The notes: a model not told the origin generated them from the letters alone. Shown: positions 32,789 through 40,955, counted from the first letter of the stretch. The stretch: DNA of 64,000 nucleotides from Rhodocyclaceae bacterium (GCA_018261935.1 JAGTRP010000016.1:19900-83899), one strand, 5' to 3'. A program made the numbers and translations.

Positions 32789-35406
32789 GTGATCGACAGC
32801 TTGAGCTAAGAGTCCTCTTCACTGCGGTCGACAAGTTTCTGCGGCCGGTGAAGAGCATCACCCAAGGTGCCAGCGACGCCAGCAAGGCCCTCAAGGAAAA
32901 CACCGCGAGCGCCAAGGAGCTCAACCGCGCCCTGGGGCAGATCGACGCCTTCAAGAAGGTCCAGGCCGATGCCGCCATCACGGCCAACACCTTCACCGCT
33001 ACCCGCCGCAAGATCGACGAACTCAAGGCGGCCATGGACCAGGTCGGCGTTCCGACCAAGGCCATGGTCAAGGAGATGGACCGCCTCAACAAAGAGTCCG
33101 ACCGGCTTCGGCAGAAGCATCAATCCCTGGTCACCACCGAGCAGCAGCTCTTCGAGAAGCTCAAGGCCGGGGGCGTGGATACCTCCCGCCTGGCCGACGA
33201 GCAGCGCCGCCTGGCCAGCGCTTCCGCCGAGGCCACCAATGCCAGCCGGCGCCTTTCCGCCGCCCTCGAGGTGGAAAACCAGAAGATGAAGCAGCTCCAC
33301 GCCGCCCGGGCAGAGATGAACAAGCTGAAGGCCACCGGAGACAAGCTCGCCTCCGGCGGCGCGAAGGCCATGGCCGCCGGCGCCGCGGTCAGCGCTGCCG
33401 GCAGCGTCCCGGTGATGGCCTACGCCAAGGCCGAGGACTCCGCCACCCAGATGAAGGTGGCCATGATGACCAAGGGCGGAAAGGTCTCCGAGGACTTCGA
33501 GAAGATCAACGCCCTGGCCGAGAAGCTCGGCAACCGGCTGCCAGGCACCACGTCCGACTTCCAGGACATGATGACCATGCTCATCCGCCAGGGCATGCAG
33601 TCCAAAGCCATCCTGGGCGGCCTGGGGGAGGCCACCGCCTATCTTGCCGTGCAGCTCAAGATGGCCCCATCCGCCGCATCCGAGTTCGCCAGCCAACTCC
33701 AGGACGCGACGGGGACCGCCGACAAGGACATGATGGGCCTGATGGACAGGATCCAGAAGACCTTCAACCTGGGGGTTAATCAGGACTACATGCTGCAGGG
33801 ATTCTCAAAGCTCTCTGCGGCACTTCCTATCCTCAAGAAGAACGGGGTGGAAGCTGCAGACGCGCTCGCACCGCTGCTCACGATGGCAAATCAGAGCGGC
33901 ATGACCGATGGCGGATCGGCAGGTAACGCCTACCGGAAAATTTTCCAGCAGTCACTCGATGCCAAGAAGATGGCCAAGGGCAACGCCGAGCTTGCCGGAA
34001 CCGGCGTCAAGCTGGACTTCACCGATGGCAAAGGAAGTTTCGGCGGTATCGACAAGATGTTCGCAGAGCTGGACAAGCTCAAGGGGGTTAATGACCAGCA
34101 GCGCCTGGCCGCCCTGAAGAAGATGTTCGGTGACGATGCCGAGACCCTCCAGGCTCTCACAATCATGATGAATAAGGGGGCGAGCGGCTACCGCGATGTG
34201 CAGGCCAAGATGGAAAACCAGGCCAGCATCCAGGAGCGCGTCAACGCCCAGCTCGGCACCCTGAAGAGCCTCTGGGACGCGGCCAGCGGCACCTTCACCA
34301 ACGCCCTGGTGGCCTTCGGCGAATCCGTGGCGCCGGAGCTCCATGCCACGGCGGAGTGGCTGGGCAATGTCGCCGGAAACGTCCAGGCCTGGGCCAGGGA
34401 GAACCCCCGATTCGCCGCCGGCATCATGACGGTGGTGAAGTACCTGGGCCTGCTCCTCCTCACCCTGGGCGGCCTGGCAGTCGGCGTCGGCACCGTCCTC
34501 GGTCCCATCGCCATGTTGAAGTTTGGCCTCACCACGATGGGGGTCAATGGCTCGCTATCCTTTGAAAAGCTTGGGAAGGCCTGGGAAAAGATGGGCAGTG
34601 CTTTTCAGTCAGTTAGCAAGTTCTTCATGGCTAACCCGATCCTGCTGGCCATCGCCGCCATCGCCCTGGCCGCCTTCCTGATCTACCGCTACTGGGAGCC
34701 AATCAAGGCCTTCTTCGGCGGCATCTGGGACCAGGTGCGGCAGGCTTTCAATGGCGGCCTCACCGGCATCCTCGCCCTGATCGCCAACTGGTCCCCCATC
34801 GGGCTCTTCTACCAGGCCATGGCGGCGGTCCTCGGCTATTTCGGGATCGAGCTGCCGGGCAAGTTCACCGAGTTCGGGGCCAACATCATGGCCGGCCTGG
34901 TCGGCGGCATCATGGCCGGAATCCAGTCGGCCCGGGATGCCATCGCCGCCGCCGGCGAGGCGGTGGTCGGCTTCTTCAAGGAGAAGCTCGGGATCCACTC
35001 GCCATCCCGGGTCTTTGCCGAGTTGGGCGGATTCACCATGGCCGGCCTCGAGGAAGGCCTCGCTGGCGGAGAGGACGGCCCCCTGAGCGCCGTCGCCGAG
35101 ACCGCCAAGAAGATCGCCGGCATCGGCGCCGGCTTGGTCATCGGCGGCACGGCTCTGGCCAATGACATTGCGATCGACACCCAATCGCCAATATCAGCGC
35201 TGGCCACTTCTGGTGGCGCAAATACTGAGCGGGGAAGCGGCCACGGTGAAGGCGATGTGGGAGGAGGCAATACCTTCATCTTCAACATTACTGCCGCCCC
35301 AGGGATGGATGAGAACGCTTTGGCCCGCATGGTACGGATGGAGTTCGAGAACATCCAGAGAGAGCAGGCCGCACGCCGCCGCAGCCGTCTATCCGATGTT
35401 GACTAA
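32785..35406 (+). CDS. Phage tail tape measure protein (P2 gpT-like)
   Basis: This 873-residue protein has the size of P2 gpT (815 aa). Residues 1-210 are coiled-coil heptads, 215-480 the TP901/PhageMin_Tail core (AKAEDSATQMKVAMMTKGGK), then hydrophobic segments at about 545-575 (VVKYLGLLLLTLGGLAVGVG) and 614-632 (NPILLAIAAIALAAFLIYR), typical of tape measure proteins that form membrane channels during DNA ejection, and a C-terminal end rich in Arg (QAARRRSRLSD). It is complete, not decayed, and coupled to E' by ATGA. Tape measure proteins set tail length and influence DNA delivery. Confidence 0.95.
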   Translation: MSDRQLELRVLFTAVDKFLRPVKSITQGASDASKALKENTASAKELNRALGQIDAFKKVQADAAITANTFTATRRKIDELKAAMDQVGVPTKAMVKEMDRLNKESDRLRQKHQSLVTTEQQLFEKLKAGGVDTSRLADEQRRLASASAEATNASRRLSAALEVENQKMKQLHAARAEMNKLKATGDKLASGGAKAMAAGAAVSAAGSVPVMAYAKAEDSATQMKVAMMTKGGKVSEDFEKINALAEKLGNRLPGTTSDFQDMMTMLIRQGMQSKAILGGLGEATAYLAVQLKMAPSAASEFASQLQDATGTADKDMMGLMDRIQKTFNLGVNQDYMLQGFSKLSAALPILKKNGVEAADALAPLLTMANQSGMTDGGSAGNAYRKIFQQSLDAKKMAKGNAELAGTGVKLDFTDGKGSFGGIDKMFAELDKLKGVNDQQRLAALKKMFGDDAETLQALTIMMNKGASGYRDVQAKMENQASIQERVNAQLGTLKSLWDAASGTFTNALVAFGESVAPELHATAEWLGNVAGNVQAWARENPRFAAGIMTVVKYLGLLLLTLGGLAVGVGTVLGPIAMLKFGLTTMGVNGSLSFEKLGKAWEKMGSAFQSVSKFFMANPILLAIAAIALAAFLIYRYWEPIKAFFGGIWDQVRQAFNGGLTGILALIANWSPIGLFYQAMAAVLGYFGIELPGKFTEFGANIMAGLVGGIMAGIQSARDAIAAAGEAVVGFFKEKLGIHSPSRVFAELGGFTMAGLEEGLAGGEDGPLSAVAETAKKIAGIGAGLVIGGTALANDIAIDTQSPISALATSGGANTERGSGHGEGDVGGGNTFIFNITAAPGMDENALARMVRMEFENIQREQAARRRSRLSDVD

Positions 35407-35547
35407 CCCATGGAGGGAGAGCGGATCTTGAATAGAAAAATGGGACGACAGCAGCGATGGTTTGGCGTTGATCTTCGAGTTCATCCCCATGCCATCACAC
35501 CAACCGCTACAGCGCTTATCGAACAAATAGAGTCGGGAGAAAGGGGA

Positions 35548-35823
35548 ATGCAAGCCACCTGCCCTCATTGCGGTGCCAAAGCGGTCATTCGCACTTCAAT
35601 CCAGCTATCGAAGCTGATCAAGACGGCTTACTGCCAGTGCCAGAACGTTGTTTGCGGGCACACCTTCAAGGCGTTCCTGGAAGTCGTCGAAACCATCTCG
35701 CCAAGCGCCATCCCGGACCCGGAAGTGGCGACTGTGCTGCAGCGTTCCCAAAGGGCAATTGAACTGGAACAACGGGCCCGGGATAACAGCAGTACCGAGC
35801 CGGCCTCAGCGGAATTCGGGTAG
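35548..35823 (+). CDS. Ogr/Delta-family zinc-finger late activator
   Basis: The 91-residue protein starts MQATCPHCGAKAVIRTS and has the C-x2-C ... C-x4-C zinc-finger of P2 Ogr and P4 Delta (CQCQNVVCGHTF), which activate P2/P4 late promoters through RNA polymerase alpha. I chose the ATG at 35548, directly after a GGGAGAAAGGGGA site, over an upstream ATG (35410) that adds 46 residues without family features. The order T - ogr matches P2's T-U-X-D-ogr with U-X-D missing. Confidence 0.85.
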   Translation: MQATCPHCGAKAVIRTSIQLSKLIKTAYCQCQNVVCGHTFKAFLEVVETISPSAIPDPEVATVLQRSQRAIELEQRARDNSSTEPASAEFG

Positions 35824-35870
35824 TCACCGAGCCACAAGGAGGCCCAGGGGCATGCCCCCTTGATCGGAGC

Positions 35871-35897
35871 AAAAAAAACGGCTCCCGAAGGAGCCGT
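35871..35897 (-). terminator. Intrinsic terminator, strongest in the minus direction
   Basis: An 8-bp stem ACGGCTCC (35878-35885 with 35890-35897) with loop CGAA; on the minus strand it is followed by eight T. It could end a transcript coming leftward through the control region. Confidence 0.8.
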
Positions 35898-35947
35898 GGT
35901 GTTTCAAATGACAAAAGCGACCATGATAATAAAACAGATTGAACTCC

Positions 35948-35976
35948 TTGACAGCAGCACCCTACCAGCAAACAAT
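35948..35976 (+). promoter_or_regulatory. Sigma-70 type promoter of the satellite early operon
   Basis: A perfect -35 box TTGACA (35948-35953), a 17-base spacer, and AACAAT (35971-35976), four of six matches to TATAAT. It points at the operon 36217-40106, leaving a leader of about 230 bases. Confidence 0.6.
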
Positions 35977-36072
35977 GTAGGCGTTGCGCAAACAACCGCA
36001 ACCGGGATTGGCGTCCCGAAGTACAGGCGGATGAGCCGCCACCATCGCGGCTATTTTTTCGTCCGTCGACAT
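35962..36072 (-). CDS. Possible 36-residue antisense micro-protein
   Basis: A minus-strand frame opens with ATG at 36072, six bases after an AAGG ribosome-like site, and encodes a short protein starting MSTDEKIAAMVAAHPPVLRD with three cysteines near the C-terminus. It stops 65 bases before a strong minus-strand terminator, which is why I list it. It overlaps the plus-strand promoter and hairpin. GC-rich DNA makes chance frames common, so confidence is low. Confidence 0.3.
   Translation of the reverse strand: MSTDEKIAAMVAAHPPVLRDANPGCGCLRNAYIVCW
36003..36018 (+). promoter_or_regulatory. Leader hairpin 1 with loop TTGGCG
   Basis: CGGGA-TTGGCG-TCCCG: a 5-bp stem with a 6-base loop, about 30 bases after the predicted transcription start. 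The loop is identical to that of hairpin 2 although the stems differ. Confidence 0.5.
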
Positions 36073-36161
36073 GGTTTTGCCTTCAATGGGCGGGCCGTGT
36101 GGGGCAGCGCAAGCTGCGCCGGATCCTGTACCCGGTACGCCAACCCGCACGGTTCCGCCCA

Positions 36162-36179
36162 CCCCGATTGGCGTCGGGG
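36162..36179 (+). promoter_or_regulatory. Leader hairpin 2 with loop TTGGCG
   Basis: CCCCGA-TTGGCG-TCGGGG: a 6-bp stem with the same loop as hairpin 1, located 38 bases before the start codon of the first early gene. The changed stem bases keep pairing. Confidence 0.5.
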
Positions 36180-36216
36180 CAAGCGGATAAACACAACCGC
36201 TGTACAGGAGGCCACC

Positions 36217-36396
36217 ATGCCTAAGTCCATTTGCCGCGCCCTGCGCGCACTCTTCCCGCTCCAAGCCGTACCTGTTTCCACCCTGCCGACCCAGGCCGAA
36301 GCCAGGGCCCTTGGCGCCATGCTGGCCAGCGCCGGCAAGCGCGCCGTCATCTACCCCATGCAAGGGGGCTATCGGGTTTCGGAGGTGGCAGCATGA
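36217..36396 (+). CDS. Small basic satellite protein (59 aa)
   Basis: The ATG follows an AGGAG ribosome site. The protein reads MPKSICRALRALFPLQAVPV, then TLPTQAEARALGAMLASAGK, ending in QGGYRVSEVAA; it is helical, basic and without membrane segments. Its stop overlaps the next start (ATGA at 36393-36396). It is the first gene of the primase operon; the function is not recognised. Confidence 0.65.
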   Translation: MPKSICRALRALFPLQAVPVSTLPTQAEARALGAMLASAGKRAVIYPMQGGYRVSEVAA

Positions 36397-36707
36397 GCAC
36401 CCAGAAGAAAGCCAAGCGCAGCACCGGGCAGGCCTCCCAACGGCCAATGATCGACGAGGTTTTTTCCCTCGCCAAGCAACTTGGATGGGTCAATCTCAAC
36501 GACAAGGAGCGAGAGCTGATCGAAACCCTGCGCTGGACCAGCTACCAGGGCCGGGCTGTTGTCATGGAGGTGGCCGCCGGAATGCGGAAGCTTCATCCAT
36601 GGGTCAGGGGCTCTACTTCGAATACTGCCGTTTCCCCGGATCTCGCCGAGGGATGGAACGACGGGCAGCTACGGCAACAAGCCGTGGTCGGAGGATGTGA
36701 GTCATGA
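36393..36707 (+). CDS. Unrecognised satellite protein (104 aa)
   Basis: A 104-residue soluble protein starting MSTQKKAKRSTGQASQRPMI with a helical middle (EVFSLAKQLGWVNLNDKERE) and an Ala/Met-rich helix. It is coupled by ATGA overlaps at both ends (36393 and 36704) to its neighbours, so it is part of the early operon. The basic N-terminus suggests nucleic-acid binding; this is inference. Confidence 0.65.
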   Translation: MSTQKKAKRSTGQASQRPMIDEVFSLAKQLGWVNLNDKERELIETLRWTSYQGRAVVMEVAAGMRKLHPWVRGSTSNTAVSPDLAEGWNDGQLRQQAVVGGCES

Positions 36708-37282
36708 AAAGACAAAAGGCCACCACCCAGCCACCCCGGGAAGAAATCATGGCGCTGAACAACATGCGCGAATGGGCCTATCTCCGTGGGCAGAACTTGG
36801 TCCGGGACCTGTTCTCGACAATTCAAAAATTCAAGGTCATGCCGTCCCCGGTCAACTCCCACCATCAAGCGGAATTTGAGGTCGCCCGGGGCTTCGTCGA
36901 TGGGCTGAATATAGTTCTCGACGACTCCAGAAAACTCGTTCCCCAGGAATACCGGAGACACTTCCTTCCCTATCTGCAGGATGACCTCGTCGATAACGTC
37001 GACAAGGGCCTCCGGGTCATGGGAGACGGCTGGGTTTCGCCGTGGATCGTCCATGCCGACAAACTCCAGGCGCCTGGCCAGAATGCCCGGCGCCTGCAAA
37101 ACCTGACCATAGGGCTTTACCGGCAATTCCAGCCCTTCGATGCCGGCCGCTGCCTCACCGGCCTGGATGAAGAGTACCGGGTCATCGCCATCGAGATGCT
37201 GGAGAGCTTCTCCAAGCTCGGCCGGCATGATCGGGCCTTCATGGACGCGGCGGAAACCCTGATAAAAGGCGAGGAACCATGA
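36704..37282 (+). CDS. Unrecognised satellite protein (192 aa)
   Basis: The 192-residue protein is soluble and helical, opening MKRQKATTQPPREEIMALNN and containing the block EYRRHFLPYLQDDLVDNVDK. No known motif is visible. It is coupled by ATGA to the 104-aa gene and overlaps the primase start by 4 bp (37279-37282), so it is translated together with the primase. Confidence 0.65.
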   Translation: MKRQKATTQPPREEIMALNNMREWAYLRGQNLVRDLFSTIQKFKVMPSPVNSHHQAEFEVARGFVDGLNIVLDDSRKLVPQEYRRHFLPYLQDDLVDNVDKGLRVMGDGWVSPWIVHADKLQAPGQNARRLQNLTIGLYRQFQPFDAGRCLTGLDEEYRVIAIEMLESFSKLGRHDRAFMDAAETLIKGEEP

Positions 37283-38304
37283 CGCGCCTATCCGTGAGCG
37301 AACTGAGGTTGAAGGCCAACGGCCGCTGGGTCGACATCCTCACCGCCCTGGGCATCCCCCTGGAAAGCCTGACCAGGCAGAACAAGCCCTGCCCAGCCTG
37401 TGGCGGTACCGACCGCTTCAGCTTCACCGATAGCCAGGGATCCGGATCTTTCGTATGCCGCGCCATCCACCGGCAAGGGGGCGACGGCTTCGAGCTGGCC
37501 AGGCACTGGCTCAACTGCGATTTTCGGGGCGCCCTGGCCGCGGTCGCCGACGCATTGGGCGGCACGGCAGCCGTGCCGGTGGCAGTCCCGCCAACGGCAC
37601 GGCCGGCACCGGCTGCCGCCCGGCCGGACAACGGTGAGGCCCTGCGCAAGTTGTGGAAGGCGTCCTCACCTATCAGCCCGGCGGATCCGGTGGGCCTTTA
37701 TCTCGCCGGCAGGGGACTTCACCTGGTGGCTGCTCTGCCCGTGCTTCGTTGCCACCCCGCCCTCCCCTACTGGCATACGGTCCATGGTCACCCTTGCCGG
37801 CTGGGCACCTACCCCGCAATGTTGGCTGCTGTACAGGGGAAGGAAGGGCGGACGGTGGCCCTTCACCGCACGTACCTGACGCCGGCGGGGGAGAAAGCGG
37901 CGCCGCAAGATCCGGATACCGGCGAAGTCCTGCCAGCCAAGAAGCTGAAGACCCGCGCCAGCAAGGTCATGCCCGGGGCGGCCGTCAGGCTGTTCTCGCC
38001 GGCCGACGGCCGGCTGGCCCTGACGGAAGGGATTGAGACAGGCTTGGCGGTCCATCTAGTCAGCGGGTTGCCGGTTTGGTCCTGCGTATCGGCCAACGGA
38101 TTGTGTACCGTGGCCCTCCCTCCGGAGATTGGGGAAGTCTTCATCGCCGGCGACAACGATGAAAGCGAGACCGGCCAGCGCGCAGCCGAGATCCTGGCCA
38201 CGCGCCTGCGGCAGGAAGGGCGACGGGTTGAAATCATCACGCCCTCAGCCACTGGATTGGACTGGCTGGACGTACTGAACGATGCAGAGAGGTGCGCTGC
38301 GTGA
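37279..38304 (+). CDS. Zinc-ribbon/Toprim primase (P4 alpha N-terminal half-like)
   Basis: The 341-residue protein starts with a P4-type primase zinc ribbon (CPACGGTDRFSF ... FVC, about 34-60), followed by a linker and a Toprim domain (about 210-335) with LTEGIETGLAVH and the IAGDNDESETG metal site. It makes primers for satellite replication. P4 alpha combines primase and helicase in one protein; here the helicase-like part is the next gene, separate but overlapping (GTGA 38301-38304). Confidence 0.9.
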   Translation: MTRLSVSELRLKANGRWVDILTALGIPLESLTRQNKPCPACGGTDRFSFTDSQGSGSFVCRAIHRQGGDGFELARHWLNCDFRGALAAVADALGGTAAVPVAVPPTARPAPAAARPDNGEALRKLWKASSPISPADPVGLYLAGRGLHLVAALPVLRCHPALPYWHTVHGHPCRLGTYPAMLAAVQGKEGRTVALHRTYLTPAGEKAAPQDPDTGEVLPAKKLKTRASKVMPGAAVRLFSPADGRLALTEGIETGLAVHLVSGLPVWSCVSANGLCTVALPPEIGEVFIAGDNDESETGQRAAEILATRLRQEGRRVEIITPSATGLDWLDVLNDAERCAA

Positions 38305-40106
38305 ATGCACGAACTGACCTGCAGCGCCTCAAGCTGGCCACGGCGAAGAAGGATGCCGGGGCCGGGAAACAGCCAAATCCAGGGGAGCCGCCTTCACCCC
38401 GGACGGACGTCCGGAAGGAAGGGATTTTTTACATCGGCACCAAGCTGGATCCGGAAACGGGCGTACCCACCGAGCTGCCCCCCCTCTGGCTGTGCGACCG
38501 GCTGGAAATCGCCGGCCGCGGTATCGATGAAAGCGGAGAGCACTACCGGATTCTTCGCTGGCACAGCCGGGGCAATCATCAGGAACAGCAGCTCGCCCTC
38601 AACCTCGGCATGGTCGGGGAACGGCAATCCTGGGCCATCCTGCGGGCCGGCGGCCTGGCCATGGCCTCCAGCCGGCGCCCCCTGGAGCACCTGGCCGCCT
38701 GGCTGCAGACCGGCGGCGAAGACCTGATGCATACCGTCAGCCACCGGGGTGGGTGGAACCTGGGGGCCTATGTGCTCCCCAGTGGCGAAATCATCGGCAA
38801 GCCGAGCGGCCCCCTGTTCTACAACGGCGACCGCAGCCACGCCCCCGCATACCGCACCCGAGGAACTGCCGAGAGCTGGCGGGACAACGTGGCTCGTCCA
38901 TGCCATGGGAACACCCGCCCCATGCTGGCCATCGGCGCCGCCCTGGCGGCCCCTCTGCTGAACCTGGTGGGGTTGGAGTCCGGCGGTTTTCACCTTTTCG
39001 GACCCTCAGGGTGCGGCAAGACCACATCGGCCAACGTTGGCGCCTCGATCTGGGGGATGCCTCGGGAACAGGTGTTGAACTGGGATGCGACGGCGCTCGC
39101 CCTGGCAAACGCCGCAGCGGCCCGGAACGATGGCTTGATGCTCCTCGATGAGATCGGGCAGGGCAACCCGGAAGCCGTCAGCACGGCCGCCTATCGGCTG
39201 TTCAACGGCACGGGGAAGATGCAGGGGGCTCGGGATGGTGGGAACCGTGAGATGCTGCGCTGGCGGATCCTGGTGATCTCCACGGGTGAAATCGATTTGG
39301 CGGGCTTCATGCAGGGCGGCGGCCGGCGTACCCGGGCTGGCCAGGAGGTTCGCCTTGCTAGCCTTCCGGCCGATGCCGGCTTGGGAATGGGAGCGTTCGA
39401 ACGGCTCAATGGCTTTGCCGATGCCAATCGCCTGGCGAAGGCCTTGGACAAGGCCGTCAGTGAAAATCACGGGGCCGTAGGACGCGCCTTCGTGGCCCAC
39501 GTCGCCGACAAGGCCTCCTCGGTAACACAGCGCCTGCAGGCGGCAATCTCCAACCTCACAGACAGCCTTCCCCCGGAAGCCGGCGGCCAGGTCCGCCGCG
39601 TAGCCGCCCGCTTTGCGGTAACCGGCGAGGCCCTCGAGATCGCTACCGAGGCGGGCATGACCGGCTGGAAATCCGGAGACGGGCATCACGCCATCCGGCG
39701 TTGCTTCCAGGCTTGGCTTGAACGCTACGGGATCGGCAACCGGGAGGACGAGCAGATCCTGGAACAGGCGGAGGGATGGTTCGGCGCCCACGCCTGGAGC
39801 CGCTTCATCGATTGGGAGGAAGCCCGGAAGCCGGACAAGGAGCCCAACATGCGGGATTGTGCCGGTTACCGGCGCCGGGAAGGTGACGGCTTACTGACTT
39901 GGTTCGTATTTCCCCAAGTTTTTGTCGACGAGATCGCGGGTGGCTTTGACCGCTCCGCGGCGGCGGACATCCTCTCAAAGGCCGGCATGCTGCAGAAAGG
40001 CAACGACGGCAAAGCCACCAGCCAACACAAGACCCCGGACATGCCGACCCAGCCGAGGCGCTTCTACAGGTTCGTGAGCGTTTCCCGACTGGAACCGGAA
40101 ATCTGA
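38301..40106 (+). CDS. DUF927 superfamily-3-like replication ATPase/helicase
   Basis: About 601 residues starting with GTG at the primase stop overlap. The DUF927 domain (about 35-310) is followed by or includes an ATPase core with Walker A GPSGCGKTTSANVG (about 234) and Walker B MLLDEIGQG (about 279). A C-terminal helical region follows. Such proteins are the helicase partner of satellite primases. A start nine bases upstream (38292, GTG) is possible. Confidence 0.88.
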   Translation: MNARTDLQRLKLATAKKDAGAGKQPNPGEPPSPRTDVRKEGIFYIGTKLDPETGVPTELPPLWLCDRLEIAGRGIDESGEHYRILRWHSRGNHQEQQLALNLGMVGERQSWAILRAGGLAMASSRRPLEHLAAWLQTGGEDLMHTVSHRGGWNLGAYVLPSGEIIGKPSGPLFYNGDRSHAPAYRTRGTAESWRDNVARPCHGNTRPMLAIGAALAAPLLNLVGLESGGFHLFGPSGCGKTTSANVGASIWGMPREQVLNWDATALALANAAAARNDGLMLLDEIGQGNPEAVSTAAYRLFNGTGKMQGARDGGNREMLRWRILVISTGEIDLAGFMQGGGRRTRAGQEVRLASLPADAGLGMGAFERLNGFADANRLAKALDKAVSENHGAVGRAFVAHVADKASSVTQRLQAAISNLTDSLPPEAGGQVRRVAARFAVTGEALEIATEAGMTGWKSGDGHHAIRRCFQAWLERYGIGNREDEQILEQAEGWFGAHAWSRFIDWEEARKPDKEPNMRDCAGYRRREGDGLLTWFVFPQVFVDEIAGGFDRSAAADILSKAGMLQKGNDGKATSQHKTPDMPTQPRRFYRFVSVSRLEPEI

Positions 40107-40257
40107 GTGCCGGCGGCGGATTCGACCGCCGCACCAGCACTACAAACCCAGTATTCCCCAGTTTGCTGCCGAGCATCGGCGCAGGAGGCGCCAGGAAAGT
40201 GCATGGCGGATATGCCGGACGGCCATATTCCGGGCCGAGTCTGGGATAGCCTGGGCG

Positions 40258-40506
40258 TCAGCCCGAATTCCGGACGGGCCTAGTTTTGCGATTGCGGACA
40301 TCCGGCTTGCTCAGTGGTTTGCTTGCTGCCTCCTTCCGCGCATCGAGCCAGGCGACCACCTCATCGTAATCCCAGACGACGCAGCGCGACGTCAGAGCGA
40401 ATCGCTTCGGGAAATCTCCGCGGTTTTCCAACTGGTAGATGGTGCTGGCAGAGAGCGGCACCATTTTCAGTAGCTCAGCCAAGCGGATGGCTTTTGTGAT
40501 GGTCAT
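40258..40506 (-). CDS. AlpA-family transcriptional regulator 2
   Basis: The 82-residue protein is a clear AlpA: MTITKAIRLAELLKMVPLSA, IYQLENRGDFPKRFALTSRC, and VVWDYDEVVAWLDARKEA. It is a helix-turn-helix of the MerR/excisionase type. It is on the minus strand, opposite to the replication genes, and faces the iteron region. A TTG three bases upstream is an alternative start. Confidence 0.88.
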   Translation of the reverse strand: MTITKAIRLAELLKMVPLSASTIYQLENRGDFPKRFALTSRCVVWDYDEVVAWLDARKEAASKPLSKPDVRNRKTRPVRNSG

Positions 40507-40742
40507 CAAATTGCCCTCGCTTCACACCGCCACAGAAATCGCCCTGGAACCGCAAAAGCAGCCCAGGGAAAGCAGCATATCACCTGAGCCTAAAAATCGC
40601 CTTGGATGGCCTGGAAATGGCCTTGGCGCCAATCGCAGTGGCCGCCAACCGGACAGCCTGCGTAGCCAAGAGTACAAGGCAGGGAAGCAACCTTAATGGC
40701 ATGGTTAATGCTACGTGCGCGCGCACCTGCGACGAAAACCAT

Positions 40743-40955
40743 GGTGTTACCGGTGTTACCAGTGTTACCTAATCAATATCCTCATGAATATATTTGATTA
40801 TTTTGGTAACACTTAGGTAACACCATTTTTCCGGCGGTGTTACCAGACCCCTGGTAACACCTAAAAAATAGCCTTGGTGTTACTGAGGTGTTACCCGGAG
40901 ATCAAGCAATGACGCGGGTTTCCGGGCTAGGTAACACCGTACCACCGGTAACACC
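40743..40955. repeat. Iteron cluster: 11 copies of GGTGTTACC / GGTAACACC (probable ori)
   Basis: The 9-bp word occurs on the plus strand at 40743, 40752, 40761 (first base A), 40836, 40876 (last base T) and 40887, and inverted at 40805 (last base T), 40816, 40853, 40930 and 40947. An AT-rich gap at 40770-40804 separates the first three. Clustered two-orientation iterons with an AT-rich segment are the pattern of P4-type ori/crr sites bound by the alpha primase. Confidence 0.75.

Larger units (their letters stand above)
35824..36216. other. Control region ahead of the satellite replication operon
   Basis: The 393 bases between the ogr-like gene and the first early gene hold a minus-strand terminator, a strong plus-strand promoter, a possible minus-strand micro-ORF, and two leader hairpins with the same loop (all listed separately). 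The organisation resembles the P4 immunity/leader region, where short RNAs control primase expression; that likeness is inference. Confidence 0.5.

Noticed and set aside
35410..35547. N-terminal extension of the Ogr-like protein
   Set aside because: It adds 46 residues without zinc-finger features, while the ATG at 35548 follows a strong ribosome site.
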